From Candidatus Cloacimonadota bacterium (lineage in GTDB: Bacteria; Cloacimonadota; Cloacimonadia; Cloacimonadales; Cloacimonadaceae), in assembly GCA_029565595.1 (NCBI GenBank), contig JAKQNV010000037.1, positions 1-33,088 on the forward strand: a stretch of DNA of 33,088 nucleotides, written 5' to 3'. Shown here piece after piece: positions 1-8,592 of this stretch (its first letter is position 1; each line of letters begins with the position of its first letter). A model generated the notes under the pieces. That model was given only the letters and a program-made list of their open reading frames with translations, made no database searches and was not told the origin of the DNA. Position numbers and translations under genes: made by a program.

Positions 1-2
1 AG

Positions 3-947
3 TTGGGCGACGATCCCAAGGCCTATCTCGTGAGCGCCTACACGCAATACGACAACCTCTATTTCCTCTCCCTTTTCCGCAATATCGACGTGGATTTCGA
101 CAATCCCTACAGCAACGCCTTTTCCGAGCACGAACGCTTCAACGACACCATCCTGGAAAAGAACGTCTACGCGCTTACCAATCCGACGCTTTCGGATATC
201 TATTTGAATTGCCCGCAAGCCCAACCGGAACGCGGAATCTATTTCGAGACCAGATACAAGTTCGACCGCTTTTTCACGATCGGACGCAGCTATCTGGACA
301 TCTGGGAACGCCTGACGGACGGGCGCCGTTCTTCACGGCTGCAGACGGAACTGGAATTCCGTCCGCTGTTCCAGCTCTCCCTGCGCCTGCGTTTCAAGGA
401 CCAGACGAACCGCTACGACGACCAGGCTGAGCGCGGAGTTTCCAAGACTGACGAATACACTGCCAGCGTCCGCACTTTCCTGTCCAACCGGGATTTCCTG
501 GAATTCGAATACCGCTATAACACGGTTCTCAGCCCGCCCTACACCTCGCTAACCAACCCGGGCGAATCCGTGGAAAACAATACTATGGCGGCAGCCCAGA
601 CCCTCATGACCGGTGATTACATCGGAGTGAACTACACGCACAACTTCAACGATAACCTGAAGCTGCAGGGTTCCTTCATTTACTGGTACGGACATGGGAT
701 CTCGCATTGGGACTGGGAGGACATGGAGATCGACTTCATGGGTGAAAAGGGCGCCAAAGCCTGGGTGGCCCTGCACACGCGCGTCTCGCAAAACATGTAC
801 CTGACCCTCAAATATAGACATAAAACCTACCAAACCAAGGAACTTTCCATCCGCCAGTACAATGTGCCCGTGGAAGGCGAGAACCTTTTCGAGCGGGTGG
901 AACACTCTGAAAACACCATCCGCCTTGACCTTGAATACCGTTACTAA
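3..947 (+). CDS. Outer-membrane beta-barrel-like protein, C-terminal part (5' truncated by window edge)
   Basis: Open from the window edge; alternating amphipathic strands with many aromatics and a C-terminal 'RLDLEYRY' ending in an aromatic residue, typical of OM barrels. Confidence 0.55.
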   Translation: MGDDPKAYLVSAYTQYDNLYFLSLFRNIDVDFDNPYSNAFSEHERFNDTILEKNVYALTNPTLSDIYLNCPQAQPERGIYFETRYKFDRFFTIGRSYLDIWERLTDGRRSSRLQTELEFRPLFQLSLRLRFKDQTNRYDDQAERGVSKTDEYTASVRTFLSNRDFLEFEYRYNTVLSPPYTSLTNPGESVENNTMAAAQTLMTGDYIGVNYTHNFNDNLKLQGSFIYWYGHGISHWDWEDMEIDFMGEKGAKAWVALHTRVSQNMYLTLKYRHKTYQTKELSIRQYNVPVEGENLFERVEHSENTIRLDLEYRY

Positions 948-959
948 TGTGGAGGAAGA

Positions 960-2366
960 ATGCCCAGATATAGATCATTGATCATCATCGCACTGCTTTT
1001 AGCCGCGGCGGCCGGACTTTCAGCCTGGTCGATCACGGACACCTATTTCGGAAATAAATTCAGCGCTTTGGACGCCCGCGATTTTTCGATGGGCGGAACC
1101 GGCGCCTTCGACGACATGCGTCCCTTCGGGATCGCCGTCAATCCGGCCAACCTGACCCTCATGCATAGAAAGATCGGCCTGGCGGGAAGTCTCTTCCTCG
1201 ACCGCAACGAAGACAACCGCATGCTACCGCTCTACAATTCCTTCGATAATTACATCGACGACGCTGTCTACGCCTCCAACATCAATATCTACGACGACTA
1301 CGCCGCCGCGGGCTTCGGTTCCTATCAACTGGGAAAATTCCGCCTCGGCCTGGGAGCGTATTATCAGCCAGTGTTAAGTTTCGACGGCAATTACGGCGAA
1401 CAAATCCGCAACAACCGCAACACTGACTATGACGGCTATCCGGAAAAGGTAGCGGACAATGCGATCGCCAACGAAGGCTTGCTGCAACAGGCTTCCGGCG
1501 TTGCCAGCCTGGGCTTTCAGGCAGGCGATTACTTCGATGTGAACCTCGGCCTTGATTTCGGCATGCTTTTTGGCAAGCTGGAAAGCAGCAAAACCATCCG
1601 CTGGAGCCAATGGGCGATCGATCAGGTTGGTGATGGCGTTTTACCTAATTACACCCAATCCCAGGACATCGACCTGGAAGGCTCGCGCCTGAAAGCCGGG
1701 GCTTCCATCCGCATCGACGACCATTTCGGAATCGCCGGAACCTTCACCAACAAAGCCACTCTGGACCGTACCGGAGAGGCGACAATCCTGCAGGACGCCT
1801 GGTTGAACCACGCCGCGATCGATACGACAGCTACTGTTTCCGAAGACTACATCCTGCCCCTGGAAATCCGCCTGGGCTTGAACTACCAGCCCCGCAACAT
1901 CATGCGCACCTGGTTCAACATCGAAGGCGAATATGTGAAATATAGCGACGTCGATGAGAAGTACGCGGACGTGTTCAATATTTACGCCGGCGTGGAACAT
2001 CATGTCAAAAACCGCCTGCCCCTGCGCCTGGGCTTCCAGGCCGTTTCCACCTATCTGCGCGTGGTGGAGGACGACGGCGCGGTCATCGCCAAAAAGATCA
2101 TCACGCCCACGATCACGGCCGGCAGCAGCATCCATCTGACGAACAATCTCTTTCTGGACCTGGGTTTTGGCTATTCCTGGCGCGAATACGAAGCCCTCGA
2201 TCTCTTCGGCGACGCCTATTACAATGACAAACTATACACCGGCGACAGCACTTACGCGCTATGGCCAAATTCGCACATCAACCTGACAAACCGCGGCTGG
2301 GAAAATCCCGACAAGGTGCGGGAAAGCAACGTCAGCCTCAGCACCAGCCTGAGTTTCACCTGGTAA
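960..2366 (+). CDS. Outer membrane protein, PorV/FadL/UPF0164-like barrel
   Basis: Signal peptide (MPRYRSLIIIALLLAAAAGLSAWS), 'SALDARDFSMGGTGAFDD...GIAVNPANLTL' motif typical of this barrel class, C-terminal 'LSFTW'. Confidence 0.6.
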   Translation: MPRYRSLIIIALLLAAAAGLSAWSITDTYFGNKFSALDARDFSMGGTGAFDDMRPFGIAVNPANLTLMHRKIGLAGSLFLDRNEDNRMLPLYNSFDNYIDDAVYASNINIYDDYAAAGFGSYQLGKFRLGLGAYYQPVLSFDGNYGEQIRNNRNTDYDGYPEKVADNAIANEGLLQQASGVASLGFQAGDYFDVNLGLDFGMLFGKLESSKTIRWSQWAIDQVGDGVLPNYTQSQDIDLEGSRLKAGASIRIDDHFGIAGTFTNKATLDRTGEATILQDAWLNHAAIDTTATVSEDYILPLEIRLGLNYQPRNIMRTWFNIEGEYVKYSDVDEKYADVFNIYAGVEHHVKNRLPLRLGFQAVSTYLRVVEDDGAVIAKKIITPTITAGSSIHLTNNLFLDLGFGYSWREYEALDLFGDAYYNDKLYTGDSTYALWPNSHINLTNRGWENPDKVRESNVSLSTSLSFTW

Positions 2367-2370
2367 GATT

Positions 2371-4029
2371 ATGAAAAAGTTAGCTTTCATCGCGGCGCTC
2401 AGCCTGCTTTTCCTGGCTGGCTTGACCGCAGAGGACCTGCGCCTGGACATCATGTTTTCCAACGACGTCCATGGCGGCATCGACCGCTCGCAGGCCACGT
2501 TCATGAATCCGGATTTTCCGCCCCAACTGGGCGGAGGAGCTACCGCGGCCACGCTAATCAAATACGTGCGTTCGTTGAGCGGTCCGACCCGTGAATCCAT
2601 GCTTTTGGACGCCGGGGACTTTTTCCAGGGCCGTCCCGTGGGAACCGTCACCAAAGGCCGCGCCGTGATTGAATACATGAACACCATCGGCTACGACGCC
2701 ATGACCATCGGCAACCACGAATTCGACATCAAAACGGAGGATCTGGTTAAAACGCTGGAACTGGCCAACTTCCCGATCCTGTCCTGCAACATCATCGACA
2801 AACGCACCGGCGAATTGCCCTGGTTCGTGGTGCCTTATCGCATGTTCAACCGCCTCGGCGTGCGGATCGGCATCATCGGATTCACCACCACGGACACGGA
2901 AAAGATGAGCTTTCCGGAGAACATCAAAAACATCGATTTCACCGACGAAAAGGTGGCTGTCTCCAAGTACGTGGACATCGTGCGCAACCAGGAAAAGGCC
3001 GATATCGTGATCGTCCTTGGCCATGCCGGCCTGCCTTACGACATCGAACCGACTTACCTCACCCGCTACGACAAGGAAGGGAATCCGCTTTCCCAGGAGC
3101 GTTACGCTTCCTGGGGCTACGACGCGCAAGAGATCGCGCGCGAGGTGCCCGGCATCGATCTTTTCATCGGCGGCCACATGCACCGCGGAGTCGCCAAGCC
3201 GTGGATCGATCCCTACACCCATACCATGGTCATCCAGGGCTACGCTTACGGCTCAAACCTGGGCTGGATCACGCTGAAGATCGATCCGGAAACCAAAACT
3301 GTTAGTGGCTACGAAACCCCGGCCCTGCGCGAAGGCAGCATGATCACCCTCTTTGAGGACGAATTCATCCCCGACGAACAAATATCCGACACCATCGAAG
3401 CTCAGGTCGCAATTGCCGAAAAAGGCATGGACGAGATCATCGGAAGCGCGGGAGTCTATCTTTCCCGCACCAATGTGGACGCCCAAAGCCTGATGGGAAA
3501 TACGATCACGGATGCCATGCGCAACGAGGTCAAGGCCGATTTCGCCTTTCTGAACCTGGGTGGCGTGCGTGCCGACATCAAGAGCGGCCCCGTCACCTAC
3601 CGCGACATTTTCGCGGTCATGCCGTTCGACAACATGGTCGTAAGTTTCAAATGCACCGGAGAATTCCTGCGCCGCATCATCGAAACCCGCGTGGAAGGCT
3701 CGCGCCACGGCTTGGTGGTCTCCGGATCCAATGTCGTCTATTCGAAAAAACGCCCCAATTACGACCGGGTGACCTCGCTCAAGATTGGTGGCCAGCCTTG
3801 GGATCCCAAGAAGATTTACACCTGCACCACCACGGATTTTCTGATGCAGGGCAACGCCGGGCTTACGCTGTTGACGCAGGTTCCGGAAAAGGACATCACC
3901 TACCATCAGATCAATCTGCGCGACGCGATCGTCCATTATTTCCAGCAGCACAGTCCGATCAAAACCAAGATTGACGACCGCTGGAAGCGCGACGACAACG
4001 CGAAACCAACCCAGGAGATGCTGCCATGA
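2371..4029 (+). CDS. Secreted bifunctional metallophosphatase / 5'-nucleotidase (UshA-like)
   Basis: Signal peptide; 'MFSNDVHGG', 'LLDAGDFFQGRPVG', 'MTIGNHEFD', 'FIGGHMHRG' metallophosphoesterase motifs; C-terminal 5'-nucleotidase domain ('NLGGVRADIKSGPVTYRDIFAVMPFDN'). Confidence 0.88.
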   Translation: MKKLAFIAALSLLFLAGLTAEDLRLDIMFSNDVHGGIDRSQATFMNPDFPPQLGGGATAATLIKYVRSLSGPTRESMLLDAGDFFQGRPVGTVTKGRAVIEYMNTIGYDAMTIGNHEFDIKTEDLVKTLELANFPILSCNIIDKRTGELPWFVVPYRMFNRLGVRIGIIGFTTTDTEKMSFPENIKNIDFTDEKVAVSKYVDIVRNQEKADIVIVLGHAGLPYDIEPTYLTRYDKEGNPLSQERYASWGYDAQEIAREVPGIDLFIGGHMHRGVAKPWIDPYTHTMVIQGYAYGSNLGWITLKIDPETKTVSGYETPALREGSMITLFEDEFIPDEQISDTIEAQVAIAEKGMDEIIGSAGVYLSRTNVDAQSLMGNTITDAMRNEVKADFAFLNLGGVRADIKSGPVTYRDIFAVMPFDNMVVSFKCTGEFLRRIIETRVEGSRHGLVVSGSNVVYSKKRPNYDRVTSLKIGGQPWDPKKIYTCTTTDFLMQGNAGLTLLTQVPEKDITYHQINLRDAIVHYFQQHSPIKTKIDDRWKRDDNAKPTQEMLP

Positions 4030-4511
4030 ACGTTGCTATAGTCGTTTTCTCCGAAACGGGAAAAACACTGAAATTGGCCGAACTGGCCAGGGAAAAGCTG
4101 CTCGCGGACGGACACAGCGTCCAGCTGACCAGGCTGCAGACCGATCCCGTGTTTGACTCCAAACACAACCTGCCCGAGGATCAGATCAAATTTACCAATC
4201 TGCCGGATCTCGATTCGGCCAGTGTACTAATTTTTGGAACGCCGGTTTGGGCCTTTCGCCCCTGCGCCGCCGGCAGAAAGGCCCTGCGCGATCTGGGACC
4301 GCAACTCAAGGGCAAATCCGTGCTGCCTTTTATCACGCACGGTTTTCCCTGGGCCTGGCTGACGGGGACCTCGTCGGCGAACGCCCTGCGCCGTCTGGCT
4401 GCCGATTTTGGCGCCAAGGCTCTGGCCGGAGTGGTGCTGTCCGGTTCCATGAAAAAAGGGGAAGAACGCTACCAGGCAGCTGCGGAAAAGATCCGCAATC
4501 TGCTGAAATAG
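4026..4511 (+). CDS. Flavodoxin family protein
   Basis: N-terminal 'VAIVVFSETGKTLKLAELA' FMN-binding loop and 'LIFGTPVWAFRPC'; ATGA overlap with the upstream gene. Confidence 0.7.
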   Translation: MNVAIVVFSETGKTLKLAELAREKLLADGHSVQLTRLQTDPVFDSKHNLPEDQIKFTNLPDLDSASVLIFGTPVWAFRPCAAGRKALRDLGPQLKGKSVLPFITHGFPWAWLTGTSSANALRRLAADFGAKALAGVVLSGSMKKGEERYQAAAEKIRNLLK

Positions 4512-4573
4512 CTGCTTTTCCCGATGCGGGTTATGGGAAGCGAATCCCCACCTGTAACCGGTAGCAGGATTTT

Positions 4574-5146
4574 TCAGAGGCTCCAGTAAAACCGGAAGTT
4601 GGCAAACAGGTCATGTAGGGGTTCTTTGCCCAAACTGTGGCGCAGCAGGACGATCTGCCGCGCGAGGGCGTTGCTTTCCTTTGGGGACTGGCAGTGCGCC
4701 ACCAAATAGGGGATGTTCACGCTTTCCGCAATTCTGCCCAGAACCATTGCCGCGCAAAGCTGATAGGAATTCAAGCCCGAAATCCAGGCCCGGCCTTCAT
4801 CCACCCGCGTTCGAACATCACCGAAGACTTCGTTCCAGCGCTGGGCGTGGAGCTTGGGAATATCCGTTTCTCGCAGGGTCCAGTCGTTGAGTGGGTCGAA
4901 GCCTAAAATCAAGACCTTTTCGGTGCGGGAGCGGGTGTATTTGAGGACGAAATCCTGCATGGGATAGTGATACAGGGCGATGGAATAGCGGTTGTCGGGA
5001 TCCGCGCCGTGGGTTTCTAGGTGGCGGGCCAACTTTTCCGCTAAAGCCTTGTGTTCGGTACGGACGGTGTTTCCGGCCGGGGTAAAGACCGGCGCGCCGT
5101 CGGAGAGGATGTGGAAAACGCCTTCCTCTTGAAGTACCTGATACAT
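4574..5146 (-). CDS. Conserved hypothetical protein; weak resemblance to ATP12-like chaperone
   Basis: Start at MYQVLQEEG with a GGAGG Shine-Dalgarno (the track start is longer); 'GAPVFTPAGNTVRTEHKALAEKLARHLE' and 'DPLNDW' resemble ATP12 motifs by eye. Confidence 0.5.
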   Translation of the reverse strand: MYQVLQEEGVFHILSDGAPVFTPAGNTVRTEHKALAEKLARHLETHGADPDNRYSIALYHYPMQDFVLKYTRSRTEKVLILGFDPLNDWTLRETDIPKLHAQRWNEVFGDVRTRVDEGRAWISGLNSYQLCAAMVLGRIAESVNIPYLVAHCQSPKESNALARQIVLLRHSLGKEPLHDLFANFRFYWSL

Positions 5147-5166
5147 GTCATACCTCCAGATCGATG

Positions 5167-5328
5167 TTACATTGATTGTTCCAAAATAGCCATATCGCCC
5201 GTTCTGCCGGGGATCCGGACCCATTTCCGGACAGATCGCTCCCGCGGAAAACGGGCATAATTACACACAGACGCTATGCCGGCGCGGTTTGATTTTGCAG
5301 GATCGAAAAATCCCGGACGCCCGTACAT
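5167..5328 (-). CDS. Possible small ORF (53 aa), MYGRPGFFDPAKSNRAGIASVCNYARFPRERSVRKWVRIPGRTGDMAILEQSM
   Basis: Manual translation; strong SD AAAGGAGG 7 nt before ATG; ends just upstream of the 4574-5146 gene; below the apparent length cutoff of the track. Confidence 0.3.
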   Translation of the reverse strand: MYGRPGFFDPAKSNRAGIASVCNYARFPRERSVRKWVRIPGRTGDMAILEQSM

Positions 5329-5574
5329 AGATCAACCTCCTTTCACAATCACTATGTCTTGCGTAGCCTTCCAACAATCGCATCCCAATACATCCCACAT
5401 TTTTTGTCAAGTAAAATTCACTCTTTTTTCTGCAATTCTACCCTCGGCTCCCAGACGGTTTGCCTAATGCTGAGGCGTCCCACCTGGCGATTGCAGCGAG
5501 AAAGGGAGGAAGTGGTTGACAGCTTGAGCCAGGCCGGAAATTGAGAATTAAGGATACATACAAGAGAGGATCTC

Positions 5575-6339
5575 ATGAACAGACCGCAAGTCGTGCTTTA
5601 TGTCGGTGCGTCAGTCGATGGCAGGATCACCCTGGGCTCAAACTCAACCATGTTTGACTCTTTCAAGCAGCCGGAGCTTTATGACATGCTCTGCACGCGG
5701 GAAGAATGGGAAAGTTTCACCAAGGCGGTCTGCGATATCCATAAACCGGACATGTTTTTGGAGGGGAGTAACATGCTGGTGGCGGAAAATCAAGAATTGG
5801 CCGAGCTTCCCGAATTTCATGGAGATCTTGGATCTCTTTATCAGGATTTTTTGCCGGAGGATATTGTCAACCATCCCGGCAGGAAGACATGGACATCGGT
5901 GGTCGATGGCAGGGGGAGGTTCAGAAACGGCTATACGGCTGATTGCGACGATCCGGAAACCTATATGATCCATTTGACCACAGAGACTGCGCCGCCGGAG
6001 TATCTGGCCTTTTTGCGCGCACGCAATATACCTTACCTGATCGAGGGGCAAAAGTGGGTAGATCTGCCGAAAATGCTGGAAAAAGTGAAAACAAAGCTGA
6101 ATGTAAACACGATTGCCACCAGTTCCGGCGGGCGTCTGAGTGGCGCATTGATCAGATATTCGCAGCTTGATGAGATCAATATCCTGCTGAGTCCGATCGT
6201 GATCGGCGGCTATACGGTCCCCACTCTGTTTGCGTCTCCGGAGCCGAAATGGCCGGAGATCGAACCCAATAAACTCCAGTTAATGGAAGTTAAGAACTTC
6301 CCGAAGGACAAGCTCTGGCTGAGATATAAGACTGTTTAA
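5575..6339 (+). CDS. RibD C-terminal / dihydrofolate reductase-like domain protein
   Basis: 'VVLYVGASVDGRITLGSNS' N-terminus and 'SSGGRLSGALIRYSQLDEINILLSPIVIGG' typical of the RibD-C reductase family. Confidence 0.75.
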   Translation: MNRPQVVLYVGASVDGRITLGSNSTMFDSFKQPELYDMLCTREEWESFTKAVCDIHKPDMFLEGSNMLVAENQELAELPEFHGDLGSLYQDFLPEDIVNHPGRKTWTSVVDGRGRFRNGYTADCDDPETYMIHLTTETAPPEYLAFLRARNIPYLIEGQKWVDLPKMLEKVKTKLNVNTIATSSGGRLSGALIRYSQLDEINILLSPIVIGGYTVPTLFASPEPKWPEIEPNKLQLMEVKNFPKDKLWLRYKTV

Positions 6340-6355
6340 ACTCCTTTCGGAGTTT
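6338..6355 (+). terminator. Terminator-like hairpin after the RibD-C-like gene
   Basis: AAACTCC-TTTC-GGAGTTT followed by GTTATATT; weak T tract. Confidence 0.35.
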
Positions 6356-6458
6356 GTTATATTCCTTACTGGCTAAGGGTTTATCCCCATTTGCCCGCGT
6401 TATGGAATCTTGGATCCCGGAGTGACATTTTTCCCATTTTTTCGCCATCCTCCCGCCT

Positions 6459-6529
6459 ATCAATACGGGATCAATACGGGATCAATACGGATGAAACCCG
6501 TATTGATCCCGTATTGATCCCGTATTGAT
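6459..6529. repeat. 71-nt element E1: three 11-nt ATCAATACGGG units, 5-nt centre, three inverted CCCGTATTGAT units
   Basis: Direct reading: 32-bp perfect inverted repeat with a 7-nt loop (ATGAAAC). Confidence 0.95.
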
Positions 6530-6619
6530 CGCCAGGAAGGTCAAAGAAAAGAGAAAATGTTTTATAGGTTGGGCAGCCGTGGGAAGCAAGGGCCGGGGCT
6601 GGCCCGATATCGGAAAGGC

Positions 6620-6625
6620 TTGACA
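6620..6625 (+). promoter_or_regulatory. Candidate -35 box TTGACA upstream of tyrS
   Basis: Exact TTGACA in GGCTTGACAAAT about 60 nt before the tyrS ATG; no convincing -10. Confidence 0.35.
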
Positions 6626-6682
6626 AATAGCACCTCGCATTTTTGTGGTCAAAAACAATGTAATTATTACAAAGATAATAGG

Positions 6683-7891
6683 ATGCAAATGCGTTTCGAG
6701 AGCGAATTGAAAGTGATCCGCCGCGCCGTGGACGAGATCATCCCGCTGGAAGACATGGTCGCCAAACTGGAAAAAAGTGCCCAAACCGGAACTCCGCTCC
6801 GGATCAAATTCGGGATCGATCCGACGGGTTACGACGTGCATATCGGGCATCTGGTCCCGATCCGCAAAATGCGCGATTTCCAGGATCTGGGACACACCGG
6901 CGTGATCATCATCGGCGATTTCACCGCCCAGATCGGCGATCCCACCGGACGCGACGAATCCCGCCCGCCGCTGACCCACGAAGAGATCCTCGCCAACAGC
7001 GAAAAATACATGGACCAGCTGTACACCGTCCTCAAACCCGAACAGACCGAAGTCCGCTATCAGAGCGAATGGTTTGGCGCGATGGGTATGGCCGATGTTT
7101 TAAAACTGATGGGCAAATTCACTTTGGCGCAATTTATGGCGCACGACACCTTCCGGACCAGATTTGAACAGGGTTTGGCGCTCGGGATGCACGAGATCAT
7201 GTATCCCATCCTGCAAGGCTACGATTCCGTGGCGATCCGCAGCGACGTCGAATTGGGCGCCACCGAACAAAAATTCAACATCCTCTGCGGTCGCGACATG
7301 CAGCGCCATTTTGGCCAGGAACAGCAGGTGGCGGTTCTTTCCCCGATCCTGACCGGCACGGACGGTGTCAGCAAAATGAGCAAATCGCTGAATAACTACA
7401 TCGCCGTTTTTGATCCGCCCACCGAGAAATTCGGCAAGGTGATGTCCATTCCGGACGAGCTGATCCTCAATTATTTCAAATACGCCGCGGACGCCGACGA
7501 AGACCTTTTGAACGAGGTGAAAAGCGAGTTGGCGAAGGGCACCAATCCCATGCTGCTCAAAAAACGCCTGGCGCGCGAGATCGTCGGTTTCTACCATGGC
7601 GAAACAGCTGCCAATGAAGCCCAATCCGCCTTCGAACAGATTTTTTCCAAACGCGAGTTGCCGGAAGATATGCCGGAGTTTGCGGTCTCCGGGGAAAAGA
7701 TCCGGATCAGCAAACTGCTCCTTGACAGCGGCCTCTGCGCTTCCGGGGGCGAAGCCAAACGCCTGATCCAGGGCGGCGGCGTGACCCTCGACGGCGAAAA
7801 AGTGGCTTCGCCGGAAACCGAGGTCGAAATAGCTGACGGGCAGGTGCTGCGCGCCGGCAAACGTAAGTTCCTCCGGCTGAGGAAAATGTAA
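6683..7891 (+). CDS. tyrS: Tyrosyl-tRNA synthetase (TyrS type with C-terminal S4 domain)
   Basis: 'HIGH' class I motif (DVHIGHLVP), 'KMSKS', C-terminal S4-like domain. Start moved from track 6557 to ATG 6683 (MQMRFESELK). Confidence 0.93.
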   Translation: MQMRFESELKVIRRAVDEIIPLEDMVAKLEKSAQTGTPLRIKFGIDPTGYDVHIGHLVPIRKMRDFQDLGHTGVIIIGDFTAQIGDPTGRDESRPPLTHEEILANSEKYMDQLYTVLKPEQTEVRYQSEWFGAMGMADVLKLMGKFTLAQFMAHDTFRTRFEQGLALGMHEIMYPILQGYDSVAIRSDVELGATEQKFNILCGRDMQRHFGQEQQVAVLSPILTGTDGVSKMSKSLNNYIAVFDPPTEKFGKVMSIPDELILNYFKYAADADEDLLNEVKSELAKGTNPMLLKKRLAREIVGFYHGETAANEAQSAFEQIFSKRELPEDMPEFAVSGEKIRISKLLLDSGLCASGGEAKRLIQGGGVTLDGEKVASPETEVEIADGQVLRAGKRKFLRLRKM

Positions 7892-7893
7892 TC

Positions 7894-8544
7894 ATGGACC
7901 AGTCGCAGATCCAATTGATCAAATTCGGCCTCAACGCCGTAGTAATTTTCCTGGTTTTTTATTCCATCATCCTGCACGAGATCAGCCACGCGGTCGTTTC
8001 CCAATGGCTGGGCGACGACACCGCCAAACGCCTCGGGCGCTTGAGTTTGAATCCCTTCAAACACATAGATTGGTTTGGAACGGTCCTGCTGCCGCTGCTG
8101 ATGTATTTTACGGCCGGCGTCATTTACGGCTATGCCAAACCGGTGCCGATCAATCCTTATAATTACCGCAACATGAAACAGGGCTCGGGCCTCACGGCGC
8201 TGGCCGGACCGGTCACCAACCTGTTGATCGCGATCGTGTTCGCGCTGCTCTACCACCTCAACGCCGGCACGCTCATCATTTCCGAAGTTTGCCGCATGGT
8301 GGTGTTTTTCAATCTGCTGCTGGCTTTTTTCAACCTGCTGCCGGTTCCGCCGCTCGACGGCTCCAAGGTTTTGGGGATGTTCCTCTCCGATGAGGCCTAT
8401 TACAAATGGACCGCGCAGGAGCAAAAAGGGATGCTGATCCTGTTTGGGGTCATCATCGTTTCCAGCATGCTACACCTGAACATCGTGGGAAAACTGATCA
8501 TGCCGCCGATCATGTTTGTGATGAAGTTGCTTGGCGTGGGCTGA
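7894..8544 (+). CDS. Site-2 protease family (M50) membrane metalloprotease
   Basis: HExxH ('LHEISHAVV'), 'NLLPVPPLDGSKVL', multiple hydrophobic segments. Confidence 0.88.
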   Translation: MDQSQIQLIKFGLNAVVIFLVFYSIILHEISHAVVSQWLGDDTAKRLGRLSLNPFKHIDWFGTVLLPLLMYFTAGVIYGYAKPVPINPYNYRNMKQGSGLTALAGPVTNLLIAIVFALLYHLNAGTLIISEVCRMVVFFNLLLAFFNLLPVPPLDGSKVLGMFLSDEAYYKWTAQEQKGMLILFGVIIVSSMLHLNIVGKLIMPPIMFVMKLLGVG

Positions 8545-8592
8545 GCTGCGGGCGTCTGACAAGACAGAAAATAACTGACAAGGACATAGAAA

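Noticed and set aside
1641-2135. Minus-strand 164-aa ORF opposite the barrel gene
   Set aside because: Shadow ORF; the plus-strand barrel has signal peptide and conserved motifs.
4512-4570. GGGAAGCGAATCCCCACCTGTAACCGG resembling pieces of a cobalamin riboswitch
   Set aside because: Lacks the full conserved core and B12-box order, and sits between convergent gene ends with no downstream target; at most a hairpin or remnant.
6459-6529. E1/E2 direct repeats as a CRISPR array
   Set aside because: Units are 11 nt, immediately adjacent with no spacers, and mirrored; no cas genes nearby.
6459-6529. E1/E2 as ordinary rho-independent terminators
   Set aside because: Stems are far longer than typical, lie more than 100 nt after the upstream stop, lack a 3' T tract and have a modular 11-nt period.
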